DNA of 64,000 nt, from NCBI GenBank assembly GCA_964567745.1, contig CAZMNY010000026.1, positions 1 to 64,000 of the forward strand, in the 5' to 3' direction. The position numbers and the translations under genes are program-made. The notes under the pieces are model-generated. The model was given only the letters and a program-made list of their open reading frames with translations, did no database searches and had not been told where the DNA came from. Source of the DNA: CAZMNY01 sp964567745 (GTDB lineage: Bacteria; Planctomycetota; Planctomycetia; Pirellulales; Pirellulaceae). Below, in pieces: positions 18,097 through 25,855 of this stretch (position 1 is its first letter; every line of letters begins with the position of its first letter).

Positions 18097-18120
18097 GGTT
18101 TCGCGTCTGTCCAACAAGAG

Positions 18121-19225
18121 TTACTTCAAGTCTTCGCCAGCTCGCCAACGCAAGTAGGAATCGAGGAATTCCTGAATGTTGCCATCGAGCACGCTGTGAA
18201 AGTTTCCGATGCTCGTGTTTGTGCGAGCGTCTTTGACGCGTTGATCAGGATGCAAAAAGTAGTTGCGAATCTGCGCGCCGAAACCAACGCGAGCTTTTTG
18301 CGAGTACTTCTCGGCTTGTTCCGCTTCGCGTTTCTCCGAATCGATCCTTGCGATTCGAGAACGGAGCATCTTCCAAGCCGCCGCTCGGTTCTTGTGTTGA
18401 CTCCGCTCGCCCTGGCATTGAACGACCGTGTTGGTCGGCAGGTGGGTCAGGCGGATGGCGCTGTCCGTCTTGTTGACATGCTGGCCGCCTGCTCCGCTCG
18501 CCCGATACGTGTCGACTCGAACATCGCTCTCATCGATCTCCACATCGACCGACTCGGCAATTTCAGGCGAGACGTCAACGGAGGCAAAACTGGTTTGGCG
18601 TTTTCCCTCGGAATTGAACGGGCTGATTCGAACAAGGCGATGAATGCCATGCTCGCCTTTCAGATAGCCGTACGCCATCGGGCCTCGAATCGCAATCGAC
18701 GCGCTGTTGATTCCCGCCTCGGCGTTATCATTTCGATCGAGCAAAGTGACGTTGTACTCATTCTTCTGCGCCCATTGGATGTACATCCGCATGAGCATCT
18801 CCGCCCAGTCGTTGGCGTCGGTGCCTCCGTCGCGCGCGTTGAGATTGAGGATGGCGCCGCAACCATCGTACTCGCCGCTGAGCAGCGACTTGAGCTCCAG
18901 ACCTTGGGTCGCTTTTTCGAGCAGAGCCAGCTCGCCAAGCAATTCGTCCTCCATTGCCGGCTCTTCCTCGGCCATTTCAATCAGGGCGTCAAGATCGTCG
19001 ATGGCCGACAGATTCGTGGCCAACGGATCGACGATGGACTTGAGCGACTTGAGTTCGCCGACGGTCTCTTGGGCTCGCTCCTGGTTATCCCAGAACCCCG
19101 CGGCCGCCATCTTCAGCTCGATCTTCTTGACCTGTTCCACTCGGTTGTCGTAGTCAAAGACTGTCTCGGAGCTGAGTCAATCGCTGGCGAATTGCCGCTG
19201 CGCGGTTGGTAATTGCGATGTCCAT
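18121..19225 (-). CDS. prfB: Peptide chain release factor 2, programmed +1 frameshift
   Basis: RF2 reads UGA and UAA stop codons and triggers peptide release. The catalytic GGQ loop is present (YRASGAGGQHVNKTDSAIRLTH), as is the RF2-specific SPF anticodon tripeptide (VRISPFNSEGKRQTSF). Translation starts at 19225 (MDIAITNRAAAIRQRL), runs 23 codons and meets CTT-TGA-C at 19159-19153. After a +1 shift it continues DYDNRVEQVKKIEL to the stop at 18121, giving about 367 residues, close to the usual ~365. This is the classic autoregulatory frameshift of prfB: low RF2 lets the ribosome slip past UGA. The strong Shine-Dalgarno-like stimulator usually found just upstream of CTT is not evident. Divergent from mnmA. 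Confidence 0.93.
19153..19159 (-). promoter_or_regulatory. Programmed frameshift site CTT-TGA-C
   Basis: The canonical prfB slippery codon and in-frame UGA, codon 24 of the reading frame. The upstream 12 bases (CTCCGAGACAGT) contain only a weak GAG in place of an AGGGGG-like element. Confidence 0.9.
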
Positions 19226-19395
19226 CAGCGTATTCTCCAGCGAGCGAGGGGAGCTTGGCCGCTCAGGAACCAAGTCTACAATGAGCAGACTCGAATATAG
19301 CGAGAAGACTGCGCGGCGCAAACGGCACGTAGTGGAGCCGGCGGCGATTGCGGTAAGCGGAAAAGAATTCAACACGGAAACGTCACGAGAACGCG

Positions 19396-20559
19396 ATGGC
19401 CAAAGTAGTACTAGCAATGTCCGGCGGCGTCGACAGCAGCGTCGCGGCCCATCTATTGCTTGAGCAAGGGCACGAGGTGGTTGGCGTGTTTATGCGGCAC
19501 GGCGAGTCATCGGCCGCTGTTTGCTCAACCGATGGTGCCGTTGCGAGCTCGCCGCTGCTGCCAATCCTCGATGGGCGCCGCGACCACAAGCAAGGCTGCT
19601 GCAGCGCCTCCGACGCCGAAGATGCTCGCCGAGTTTCCGACCGTTTGAACATCCCGTTCTACGCGCTCAACCTCGAAGCCGACTTCCGCCGCATCATCGA
19701 TTACTTCGTCGATGAATACAGTCGAGGCAGAACGCCGAACCCTTGCGTCATGTGCAACAACTGGATCAAGTTCGGCAAACTTTTCGACTACGCCGACAGC
19801 ATCAACGCTCAGTTCGTCGCCACCGGACATTACGCCAGACTCGAGACAATCGACGATCAAGTGGCTCTGCTCCGCGGCGTCGATGACGGCAAGGATCAGG
19901 CATATGTGTTGTTCGGCATCGAACGCGAGTTGCTCGGCCGAATGATGTTGCCGATCGGCGGGTTTCAGAAATCGAAGATCCGAGAACTTGCCGAACAAAT
20001 CGACCTGCGAGTCCACGACAAAAAGGACAGCCAAGAGATTTGCTTCGTGACCTCCGGGCACCACGATGAATTTGTTCGTGAGCGACGTGAAGAAGATATG
20101 TCGGGCGAGCTCGTAACGACAACGGGTGAAGTCGTTGGCGAACATCCGGGCATCGAGCGGTTCACAGTCGGGCAACGCAAAGGACTTGGCGTCGCCATGG
20201 GCGAACCCTATTTCGTGGTTCGCATTGAACCCGACACACGGCGAGTTGTTATTGGCCGGCGGGAAGAGACAGGGTCGCGACAACTGACCGCTTCCAATAC
20301 CAACTGGTTGACCGATATGCCGATTGGCAAACCGCTGAAATGCCAGGCGAAATTTCGCTACAACACGCCGCCCGCGGCCGCCGTCGCGACTCGGCCTTCG
20401 GCTGACGAGCTGTACGTCGAGCTTGACGAGCCCGGATTTGGAGTCGCACCGGGACAAGCGGTTGTTTGTTACGAAGGCGACCGAGTGTTGGGCGGCGGCT
20501 GGATCGATTCGGCGCCCTGCATCGCCGCAACGCACAGCGTCAATTCAGCTCGCTCCTAA
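19396..20559 (+). CDS. mnmA: tRNA-uridine 2-sulfurtransferase MnmA
   Basis: 387 residues. MnmA adds sulfur to uridine-34 of tRNA-Lys, -Glu and -Gln using ATP. The PP-loop is at residues 9-16 (SGGVDSSV). The catalytic cysteines are in TPNPCVMCNNWIKFG (Cys120) and SQEICFV (Cys216). The C-terminal beta-barrel part includes GQAVVCYEGDRVLGGGWI. An insert of roughly 25 residues after VFMRHG (AAVCSTDGAVASSPLLPILDG) separates it from the shorter E. coli layout but leaves the active site intact. The intergenic region with divergent prfB is 170 bases. Confidence 0.95.
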   Translation: MAKVVLAMSGGVDSSVAAHLLLEQGHEVVGVFMRHGESSAAVCSTDGAVASSPLLPILDGRRDHKQGCCSASDAEDARRVSDRLNIPFYALNLEADFRRIIDYFVDEYSRGRTPNPCVMCNNWIKFGKLFDYADSINAQFVATGHYARLETIDDQVALLRGVDDGKDQAYVLFGIERELLGRMMLPIGGFQKSKIRELAEQIDLRVHDKKDSQEICFVTSGHHDEFVRERREEDMSGELVTTTGEVVGEHPGIERFTVGQRKGLGVAMGEPYFVVRIEPDTRRVVIGRREETGSRQLTASNTNWLTDMPIGKPLKCQAKFRYNTPPAAAVATRPSADELYVELDEPGFGVAPGQAVVCYEGDRVLGGGWIDSAPCIAATHSVNSARS

Positions 20560-20627
20560 CGCCCTATCGTGAGAAACGAAAAGCCACTGAATCGACACGA
20601 GTCTCCTATCATCGGAGTTGAGAACTG

Positions 20628-21583
20628 ATGGCCCCGATTCACTCCAGTTCGACGTTCGCCACTCCGGACAAAATGATCATCGCACACCGAGGCGCCAGCG
20701 GCTATTTGCCGGAGAATACGTTGGAAGCCAAGGCGCTGGCGTACGGCATGGGCGCCGACTATCTCGAACTAGAAGTCGTGCTGACGAAGGATGACCGCTT
20801 GCTTGTCAACCACGATCTGTTCCTTGACACAGTCACCAACGTAAAGCGAAAGTTCCCCGATCGAGCTCGCGAAGATGGAAGATATTACGCGCTCGATTTT
20901 ACTTGGGAGGAAATCAGCACGCTGCGAGCTCACGAGCGGATTGATCTGGAAACCAGCAAGGCGGTTTATGCTCGACGGTTCCCCGTTCGCCTCGGGCAAC
21001 TTCGCCGCAACACGCTGGAGGAAGAGATCGAATTCGTCCAAGGATTGAACCACAGCCGGAATCGAAACGTCGGGCTTCTGGTCGGAATCGCATCGCCCGT
21101 CTGGCATGAGCAACAAGGGCGCGACATCATAGACCGAGTCGTCGACGTACTCAAACAACATGGTTATTCGAAACGCGACGACTCGGCGATTTTGCAGTGC
21201 AACGACGCCGACGCGCTAAAGCGAATTCGCAAGAGCTCTTGTCAGCTTCCCTTGTGTCACGCATCGACGAGAACAGCAGCCAGTTGATGACCAGGGCGGA
21301 AGGCCTTCGAGCTATTGCCAAGTATGCCGATTCGATTGCACCGACGATTGAGCAAGTTGTGAAGTGCCGAGACAAGGAGGGTCGATTCGTGTTTACGGAT
21401 CTAATCGACTTGGCGCACAAGCAAAAGCTGAAGGTCTATCCCCACACCTTGCGAACCGACGCCCTGCCTCCATTCGTCGACGAATTCGAAGAACTCCTCA
21501 ACGTCGTGCTAAGCCGTGGCGATGCGGACGGCGCCTTCACCGACTTTCCCGATCGAATAGCCCACTTCCTCAACCGGCACTAA
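20628..21583 (+). pseudogene. Glycerophosphodiester phosphodiesterase with a frameshift
   Basis: The first frame (20628 to ~21235) gives MIIAHRGASGYLPENTLEAK, the catalytic HR and E of a GlpQ-type GDPD, then YLELEVVLTKDDRLLVNHD. After DALKRIRK the homology leaves this frame and continues in the -1 frame as ELLSASLV, then IAKYADSIAPTIEQVV, VFTDLIDLAHKQKLKVYPHTLR and GAFTDFPDRIAHFLNRH, the normal end of the family. Insertion of one G between AAG and AGCTC at about 21235 would restore a ~318-residue protein. The usual metal ligand pair ExD reads ExE here. No signal peptide. Could be a real mutation or a base-calling error. Confidence 0.85.
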
Positions 21584-21707
21584 AACGAGTGAGAAAGGGC
21601 GTGACTGAGGCATTCCTTTTTGCCAGGTTCTAGCGCTGGCTTGCCAGTGCTGATGCATCGAGCTCTTCAGTGCAAAGTGACCAGTGCAAAATGTACGAAA
21701 GAAATCC

Positions 21708-21813
21708 TAGTGCTGCGTTACGCCTTAGTTTTAGGGTGGCGCACCCGATTCGCCGTGGCGGGCGTTGACCAAACGAATTGTCGATCCCAATTCCAAGCTG
21801 TAACGCAGCACTA
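21708..21813. mobile_element. MITE-like element, 102 bp with 12-bp terminal inverted repeats, TA-flanked
   Basis: GTGCTGCGTTAC at 21710-21721 and its exact complement GTAACGCAGCAC at 21800-21811 bound a 102-bp non-coding element. Each end is flanked by TA, the target duplication of IS630/Tc1-mariner transposases, and the symmetry reaches CTAG on both sides. The interior has a small GGGT-GGCGC-ACCC hairpin and no gene. An IS630-family transposase remnant lies at the left edge of the window. Confidence 0.75.
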
Positions 21814-21884
21814 GGGCGTTGCCCGTAGGCTACGTTGAGGTAGGCCGCCCTGCCAACAGGTGCGCGGGGCGACGCGGATAGTCA
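21813..21884 (+). repeat. 72-bp direct repeat, copy 1
   Basis: Identical over 72 bases to 22283-22354. It begins AGGGCGTTGCCCGTAGGC and ends GACGCGGATAGTCA. It begins exactly at the right TA of the MITE. Confidence 0.9.
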
Positions 21885-22260
21885 CCAAGACCCCCACGAG
21901 GCTAGAAGATCGTCCAGCTTTCAAATGACGGCGCTTTAGCTGTGAGTCTTGACGGGTGCCTGCGCGTTGCCCCGAAGGGACGCGACATGCCAGCCCAGGG
22001 GAAGTCTTGAGGCGAAGCCGCAAGCGCCGCCCTGGGTTGGTCGTCGTGCTAAACGCAGCCCTGAAAGGGCGAAACAACCGCGCATCGCGCGATCCGGCGA
22101 CGTCATCGCTTGCGAGTTGTCGTTGTAACGCCCTTGTAGGGCTAGTGGTCTCATAACCCCCCAACCCAGGGCGGCGCACTACGGCTTCGCCGGTAGTGCT
22201 TCCCCTGGGCTGGTATGTTGCGCCCCTTCGGGACAACGTCGGTACCCGATTCACCAAACG
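21885..22260. repeat. Family 2 repeat island, copy D plus inverted half-copy
   Basis: From about 21950 the full order CGTTGCCCCGAAGGG, AGCCCAGGGGAAG, AGGCGAAGCCGCAAGCGCC, GCCCTGGGTTGGTCG, GCCCTGAAAGGGCGAAACAA is present. From 22160 the order runs backwards (AACCCAGGGCGG, GGCTTCGCC, CTTCCCCTGGGCTGG, CGCCCCTTCGGGACAACG). The whole gap 21584-22499 holds only repeats and the MITE. Confidence 0.8.
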
Positions 22261-22282
22261 CCGCACAAAAGCAAGAGCTCCG

Positions 22283-22354
22283 AGGGCGTTGCCCGTAGGC
22301 TACGTTGAGGTAGGCCGCCCTGCCAACAGGTGCGCGGGGCGACGCGGATAGTCA
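22283..22354 (+). repeat. 72-bp direct repeat, copy 2
   Basis: Second identical copy, 470 bases after the first. The identity implies recent duplication, conversion or selection. Confidence 0.9.
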
Positions 22355-22412
22355 GTAGAAAGGCGGTTTGCGGTCGGCGATTAATCAACAGGCCGCTTGC
22401 CTCGTCCTGGTG

Positions 22413-22452
22413 ACCGAATGAGCAAAGTCTTGCTCGTTCGGTGAGCGAGATC
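22413..22452 (+). repeat. Family 1 hairpin repeat with opposed arms
   Basis: ACCGAATGAGCAA-AGTC-TTGCTCGTTCGGT pairs 12 of 13 positions and is followed by GAGCGAGATCACA, matching the GTTCGGTGAGCGAGATT part of the copies near 16.9 kb. Confidence 0.7.
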
Positions 22453-22499
22453 ACACTTGTGTGCCACTGGCTTCCAGTGCCAATGTGAGATCGAGCTCT

Positions 22500-23573
22500 C
22501 TACAACTCGGCGGGGTCAAGCGCTTCGGCCTCTTCTGCTTCTTCTCGCGCCTCCGCTTCTTCTCGCGATTCAGCCTCTTCCGCTTCCTCTCGCGCTTCAG
22601 CTTCCTCTCGTTCTTCAGCCTCTTCGCGCTCTTCCGCCGCTCTTGCTCTGGCTTCTTCTGCGAAGCCGCCTGAGCGAGTCGCCTCGAGCACGATCTGGCT
22701 GAGGACTTCGACCGCGTTGTTTTGACGATCGGCGCGCTGCCAAAGCTCGGCTAATTGGAATTGAATGTGACGCCGCAGCGCCGGTTCCTCGACCGAATTG
22801 GCGAGATGAACAAGCGACTCGATCGCCACTTCAATGTCTTCGCTTTCCGCAATCATCTTCACAGCGATAACGCTGGCCAACATCCCGTTCTCGGCAATCT
22901 CGGCTCGATGCATCAACATGTCACGCTCGCGAGCATGCAAGTGCATTTCCATCTCGCCAAGCTCCATCTCCGTGCGCCGCCGGTTGAGTTCGAGCATCAG
23001 TCGGGCATGATGCTCGTGTGCGTGGTCATCGTGGTCGTGATGTGCATGGTCGTCATGCTCGTGGCCGTCGTGGTCGCCATGTTGATGATGCTCAAAATCA
23101 TCGTCGTCGATACCGTCGTGATGATGGCGCGGGTCGTCATCGTGCCTACCATGCTCATGGCCGTCGTGTGCGTGGTCATCGTCGGCGTGATGACCGTGGT
23201 CGTCATGCTCGTGAGCATGATCATCGTGATCGTGACGCGCGTGGTCGCGATCAGCGTGGTCGTCATGGTCGCGGCGAGCGTGATCGTCGCGGTCATCGTC
23301 GTTGCGTCGCTGAGCGCGATCGTTGCGTCGGCGTTCGTGCTCGACCAAATCACGTTCACGCAATTCGATTTCTTCGCGCAGATGGCGTAGGCGACTGATG
23401 GCTCGGTCTCGGTCCGATTCTTCGCGATCAAAGTCGGGATCGCGATGCTTCTCGACTCGATCGTCGTTGTGATCATCTGCGACGACCGCGGCCAGCCACG
23501 TCGTGACTCCGACAATTGATACAAGACAGACAATGAGCAATGTAGGTACGTTATTTCCCAGCGTCTTCTTCAT
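22500..23573 (-). CDS. Membrane-anchored His/Asp-rich protein, possible metal binder
   Basis: 357 residues. A signal or anchor helix near residues 9-31 (VPTLLIVCLVSIVGVTTWLA) is followed by a charged coiled-coil-like segment (SRLRHLREEIELRERDLVEHERRR). A ~95-residue block (about 97-192) is almost entirely His, Asp, Arg, Ala and Gly, with patterns such as DHDDHAHEHDDHGHH. A second helical region (ELNRRRTEMELGEMEMHLHARERD) and a conserved-looking helical domain (SVIAVKMIAESEDIEVAIESL) follow. The C-terminus is repeated EEAEAREEAE. The His/Asp density suggests reversible binding of Zn, Ni, Co or Cu outside the inner membrane. Metal binding is inferred from composition only. No transporter or metal regulator is adjacent. 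Confidence 0.75.
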   Translation of the reverse strand: MKKTLGNNVPTLLIVCLVSIVGVTTWLAAVVADDHNDDRVEKHRDPDFDREESDRDRAISRLRHLREEIELRERDLVEHERRRNDRAQRRNDDDRDDHARRDHDDHADRDHARHDHDDHAHEHDDHGHHADDDHAHDGHEHGRHDDDPRHHHDGIDDDDFEHHQHGDHDGHEHDDHAHHDHDDHAHEHHARLMLELNRRRTEMELGEMEMHLHARERDMLMHRAEIAENGMLASVIAVKMIAESEDIEVAIESLVHLANSVEEPALRRHIQFQLAELWQRADRQNNAVEVLSQIVLEATRSGGFAEEARARAAEEREEAEEREEAEAREEAEEAESREEAEAREEAEEAEALDPAEL

Positions 23574-23830
23574 CTTTGTTCTCCACGCGGCCAGACGAGA
23601 GTCGGTTCATTTGGCAATTGTAGCACAGGCGATGCGACGGACAGACGCCAATGATTCGGGCGAGGGCGGTCGCCAATACGAACGATTCCTATGATTCGGT
23701 CGCCCGCAGGCCTTATTCGACGCCATCGCGGCATCGTAGCCGGTCGCGTTGGAAGTGATTACGATGAGGACGCGAATCGAGGGAAGCGACCGGCCTCGTT
23801 TAGCGGCGAACAGCTCCAAGGTGAAAACAG

Positions 23831-25006
23831 ATGCCCAAACCGGATGATATCTGCCCGCGACCTGAACGGTCGGTTAACTCGGGTACGCGCGCCATGTCGC
23901 CCGCAATCCATCCCGCTTCCGTTTGGAGTTGTCAGTCGACTCAGCAGGCGACTCGATTGCTCGACGGCGACGAAGAGGGGTATGTCTACCAGCGGGAACG
24001 CCACCCTAACGAGGACCCTCTGGCCGAAAAGCTGCGCGAATTGCACGGAGCGGAACGCGCCATCATGACGTCATCGGGGATGGCCGCGATGGCGGCCGCC
24101 TTACTGGCCCTCTTGAAACAGGGCTCGCACGTGGTCGCGAGCAACCGGCTCTACGGCGCCAGCCTGACTTTGCTTGAACGCGAGTCGGCTCGGTTCGGCG
24201 TTCGCACTGACGTGGCCGATCCCTGTGACTTGTCCGCTTTCGCCAAAGCGGTTTCGGATGAGACCGAGTTGCTAGTCGTTGAAACGGTGAGCAATCCAAA
24301 CTTGCGAGTTGCCGACCTCCCCAAGCTGGCCGAATTGGCCCACGATTGCGGTGCCGCCTTGCTTGTCGACAACACGTTTGCAACTCCGATTCACTGCCGA
24401 CCAATCGAGCACGGCGCCGACTTGGTGCTCGAAAGCGTGAGCAAGATGATCAACGGGCACAGCGACGCGATGCTCGGCTTCCTTTGTGGCTCGGATCGGT
24501 TATGGGAACGGGTGCCGAGCGTCGTTTCCATTTGGGGATTGTCCTCTCCGCCGTTTGACTGTTTCTTGGCCTCGCGAGGATTAGCCACTTTGCCGCTGAG
24601 GATGGCGCGGGCCAACGAGACCGCATTGGCGGCGGCGACTTGGTTGAGCGAGCAAACGACGGTTGTTTCGACAGACTACCCTGGCCTGCCGAATCACCCG
24701 GACTCCGAGATCGCCGGCCGCTTACTTTCGGCCGGCGGAAACGTCGTCACCTTTCACCTCAGCGGCGGCCGTCCGAGTGTCGACCGATTTATCTCGGCCG
24801 TGGTCGACCGAATTCCTTTCGCCCCATCGTTGGGCGAGATTTGTACGACGCTCAGCCATCCGGCCAGCACCAGCCATCGCGGAATGGGTGCGGACGATCG
24901 GCTCAGCCTGGGGTTCGATGACGGTACGATTCGCTTGTCGGTGGGAGTGGAATCGGCCGACTACGTGATCGAATCGCTCAAAGCCGGCCTGGCCGCGATC
25001 GTCTGA
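23831..25006 (+). CDS. Cys/Met metabolism PLP-dependent enzyme
   Basis: 391 residues with AAGGTG eight bases before the ATG. Fold-type I, cystathionine gamma-synthase/lyase superfamily: GYVYQRERHPNEDPLAEKL, SSGMAAMAAALLAL (phosphate-binding turn), NRLYGASLTLL, VVETVSNPNLRVADL, LVDNTFATP (Asp that contacts the PLP ring nitrogen), and SVSKMINGHSDAMLGF containing the Schiff-base lysine. The C-terminus SHRGMGADDRLSLGFDDGTIRLSVGVES is also typical. It may be a cystathionine gamma-synthase, gamma-lyase or O-acetylhomoserine sulfhydrylase; sequence alone does not decide. No operon partners. Confidence 0.9.
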   Translation: MPKPDDICPRPERSVNSGTRAMSPAIHPASVWSCQSTQQATRLLDGDEEGYVYQRERHPNEDPLAEKLRELHGAERAIMTSSGMAAMAAALLALLKQGSHVVASNRLYGASLTLLERESARFGVRTDVADPCDLSAFAKAVSDETELLVVETVSNPNLRVADLPKLAELAHDCGAALLVDNTFATPIHCRPIEHGADLVLESVSKMINGHSDAMLGFLCGSDRLWERVPSVVSIWGLSSPPFDCFLASRGLATLPLRMARANETALAAATWLSEQTTVVSTDYPGLPNHPDSEIAGRLLSAGGNVVTFHLSGGRPSVDRFISAVVDRIPFAPSLGEICTTLSHPASTSHRGMGADDRLSLGFDDGTIRLSVGVESADYVIESLKAGLAAIV

Positions 25007-25351
25007 CCCGAGCCGTAGCTGGGGGCCCAGCGCTCCCAGCCTCGCAGCTGTCAGACAAGGCCCTCGAACGAGGCCGTCAATGCGCCTCGATTCTTGGCTC
25101 GAACAACGATCTCTTCGGGGCATTTGGGCAAGGCGAGAAATCGGTGGGCGGCGTTCCGTTTCGAGGGTCGCTACGGGCGAAAAATACGGCTACTTTCCGC
25201 CCAAAGACTGAGTTGGCCAGGAAGGGGCGATATAGTAAACTGGCGAATCTGAGGTGATGTCTGGACGTCCTTTCGGGGGCGGGCTCAGCGCCGCCTGCCG
25301 AAATCCAACCGTCGAGATCGGCATTGTTTATCAGATTCCCTAGGAGCGTTT
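25007..25351. other. Intergenic region with the likely infA promoter
   Basis: No gene. TTGGCC (25213-25218), 17 bases, TAAACT (25236-25241) is a plausible sigma-70-type promoter (4/6 matches each) giving infA a leader of about 100 bases. The inverted GCTGGG/CCCAGC pair near 25020-25042 could end the upstream gene but lacks a T run. Confidence 0.4.
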
Positions 25352-25570
25352 ATGTCAAAAGAAGAAGCACTTGAAGTTGATGGGACCGTAACCCAAGCCC
25401 TGGCGAACACACGTTTTCGTGTTCAGCTGGAGACGGGTTCGGAAGTCCTGGCCCATGTGGCCGGACGTATGCGCAAGCACTTCATTCGGATCGTGCCGGG
25501 CGACAAGGTACGCGTCGAACTCTCACCTTACGACCTGACCAAGGGCCGTATCGTCTATCGAGAGCGTTAG
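25352..25570 (+). CDS. infA: Translation initiation factor IF-1
   Basis: 72 residues, the normal length, one S1/OB-fold domain: EVDGTVTQALANTRFRVQLETG, HVAGRMRKHFIRIVPGDKVRVELSPYDL, TKGRIVYRER. IF-1 binds the ribosomal A site during initiation together with IF-2 and IF-3. TAGGAG seven bases before the ATG is a strong ribosome site. Monocistronic here, not in the ribosomal-protein operon. Confidence 0.97.
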   Translation: MSKEEALEVDGTVTQALANTRFRVQLETGSEVLAHVAGRMRKHFIRIVPGDKVRVELSPYDLTKGRIVYRER

Positions 25571-25855
25571 CGGGCATGCAATCTCCCCGCTTCAGCCGGG
25601 TCCTCCTCGACTCGTCGCTGACTTCGAATGTTCCAGCTATACCGCTGCGCGCAGGTACTTTTCCTGGAATCGTGTAGATACTACACTGCCGCAGGGCTAG
25701 AATCCCTCGATTTCTCGTCGTTCTTGCCTTTCTTGCTCGAACCGGTCGAATTGCGAAACAACCGTGGTTACGGGTGAGTATCGACTACCCCAAAACGTGC
25801 GCTGCCGGTTTCTCTCCGGGGACGCCTTCCATTCAAATTTTTTAGGAGCATCTTT

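Noticed and set aside
21811..22266. Minus-strand frames containing IRVAPRTCWQGGLPQ and similar
   Set aside because: These are translations of the dispersed repeats and of the 72-bp duplication, with no start signals.
21813..22354. Possible CRISPR or attachment-site pair
   Set aside because: Only two copies, too long and too far apart for CRISPR repeats, and no integrase or tRNA is nearby.
22755..23398. Plus-strand Val/Met-rich frames opposite the His-rich gene
   Set aside because: They are mirror products of the GAC/CAC codon repeats on the minus strand; the minus-strand protein has a signal peptide and helical domains.
25007..25045. Terminator after the Cys/Met enzyme gene
   Set aside because: GCTGGG/CCCAGC pairing has a long loop and no T run.
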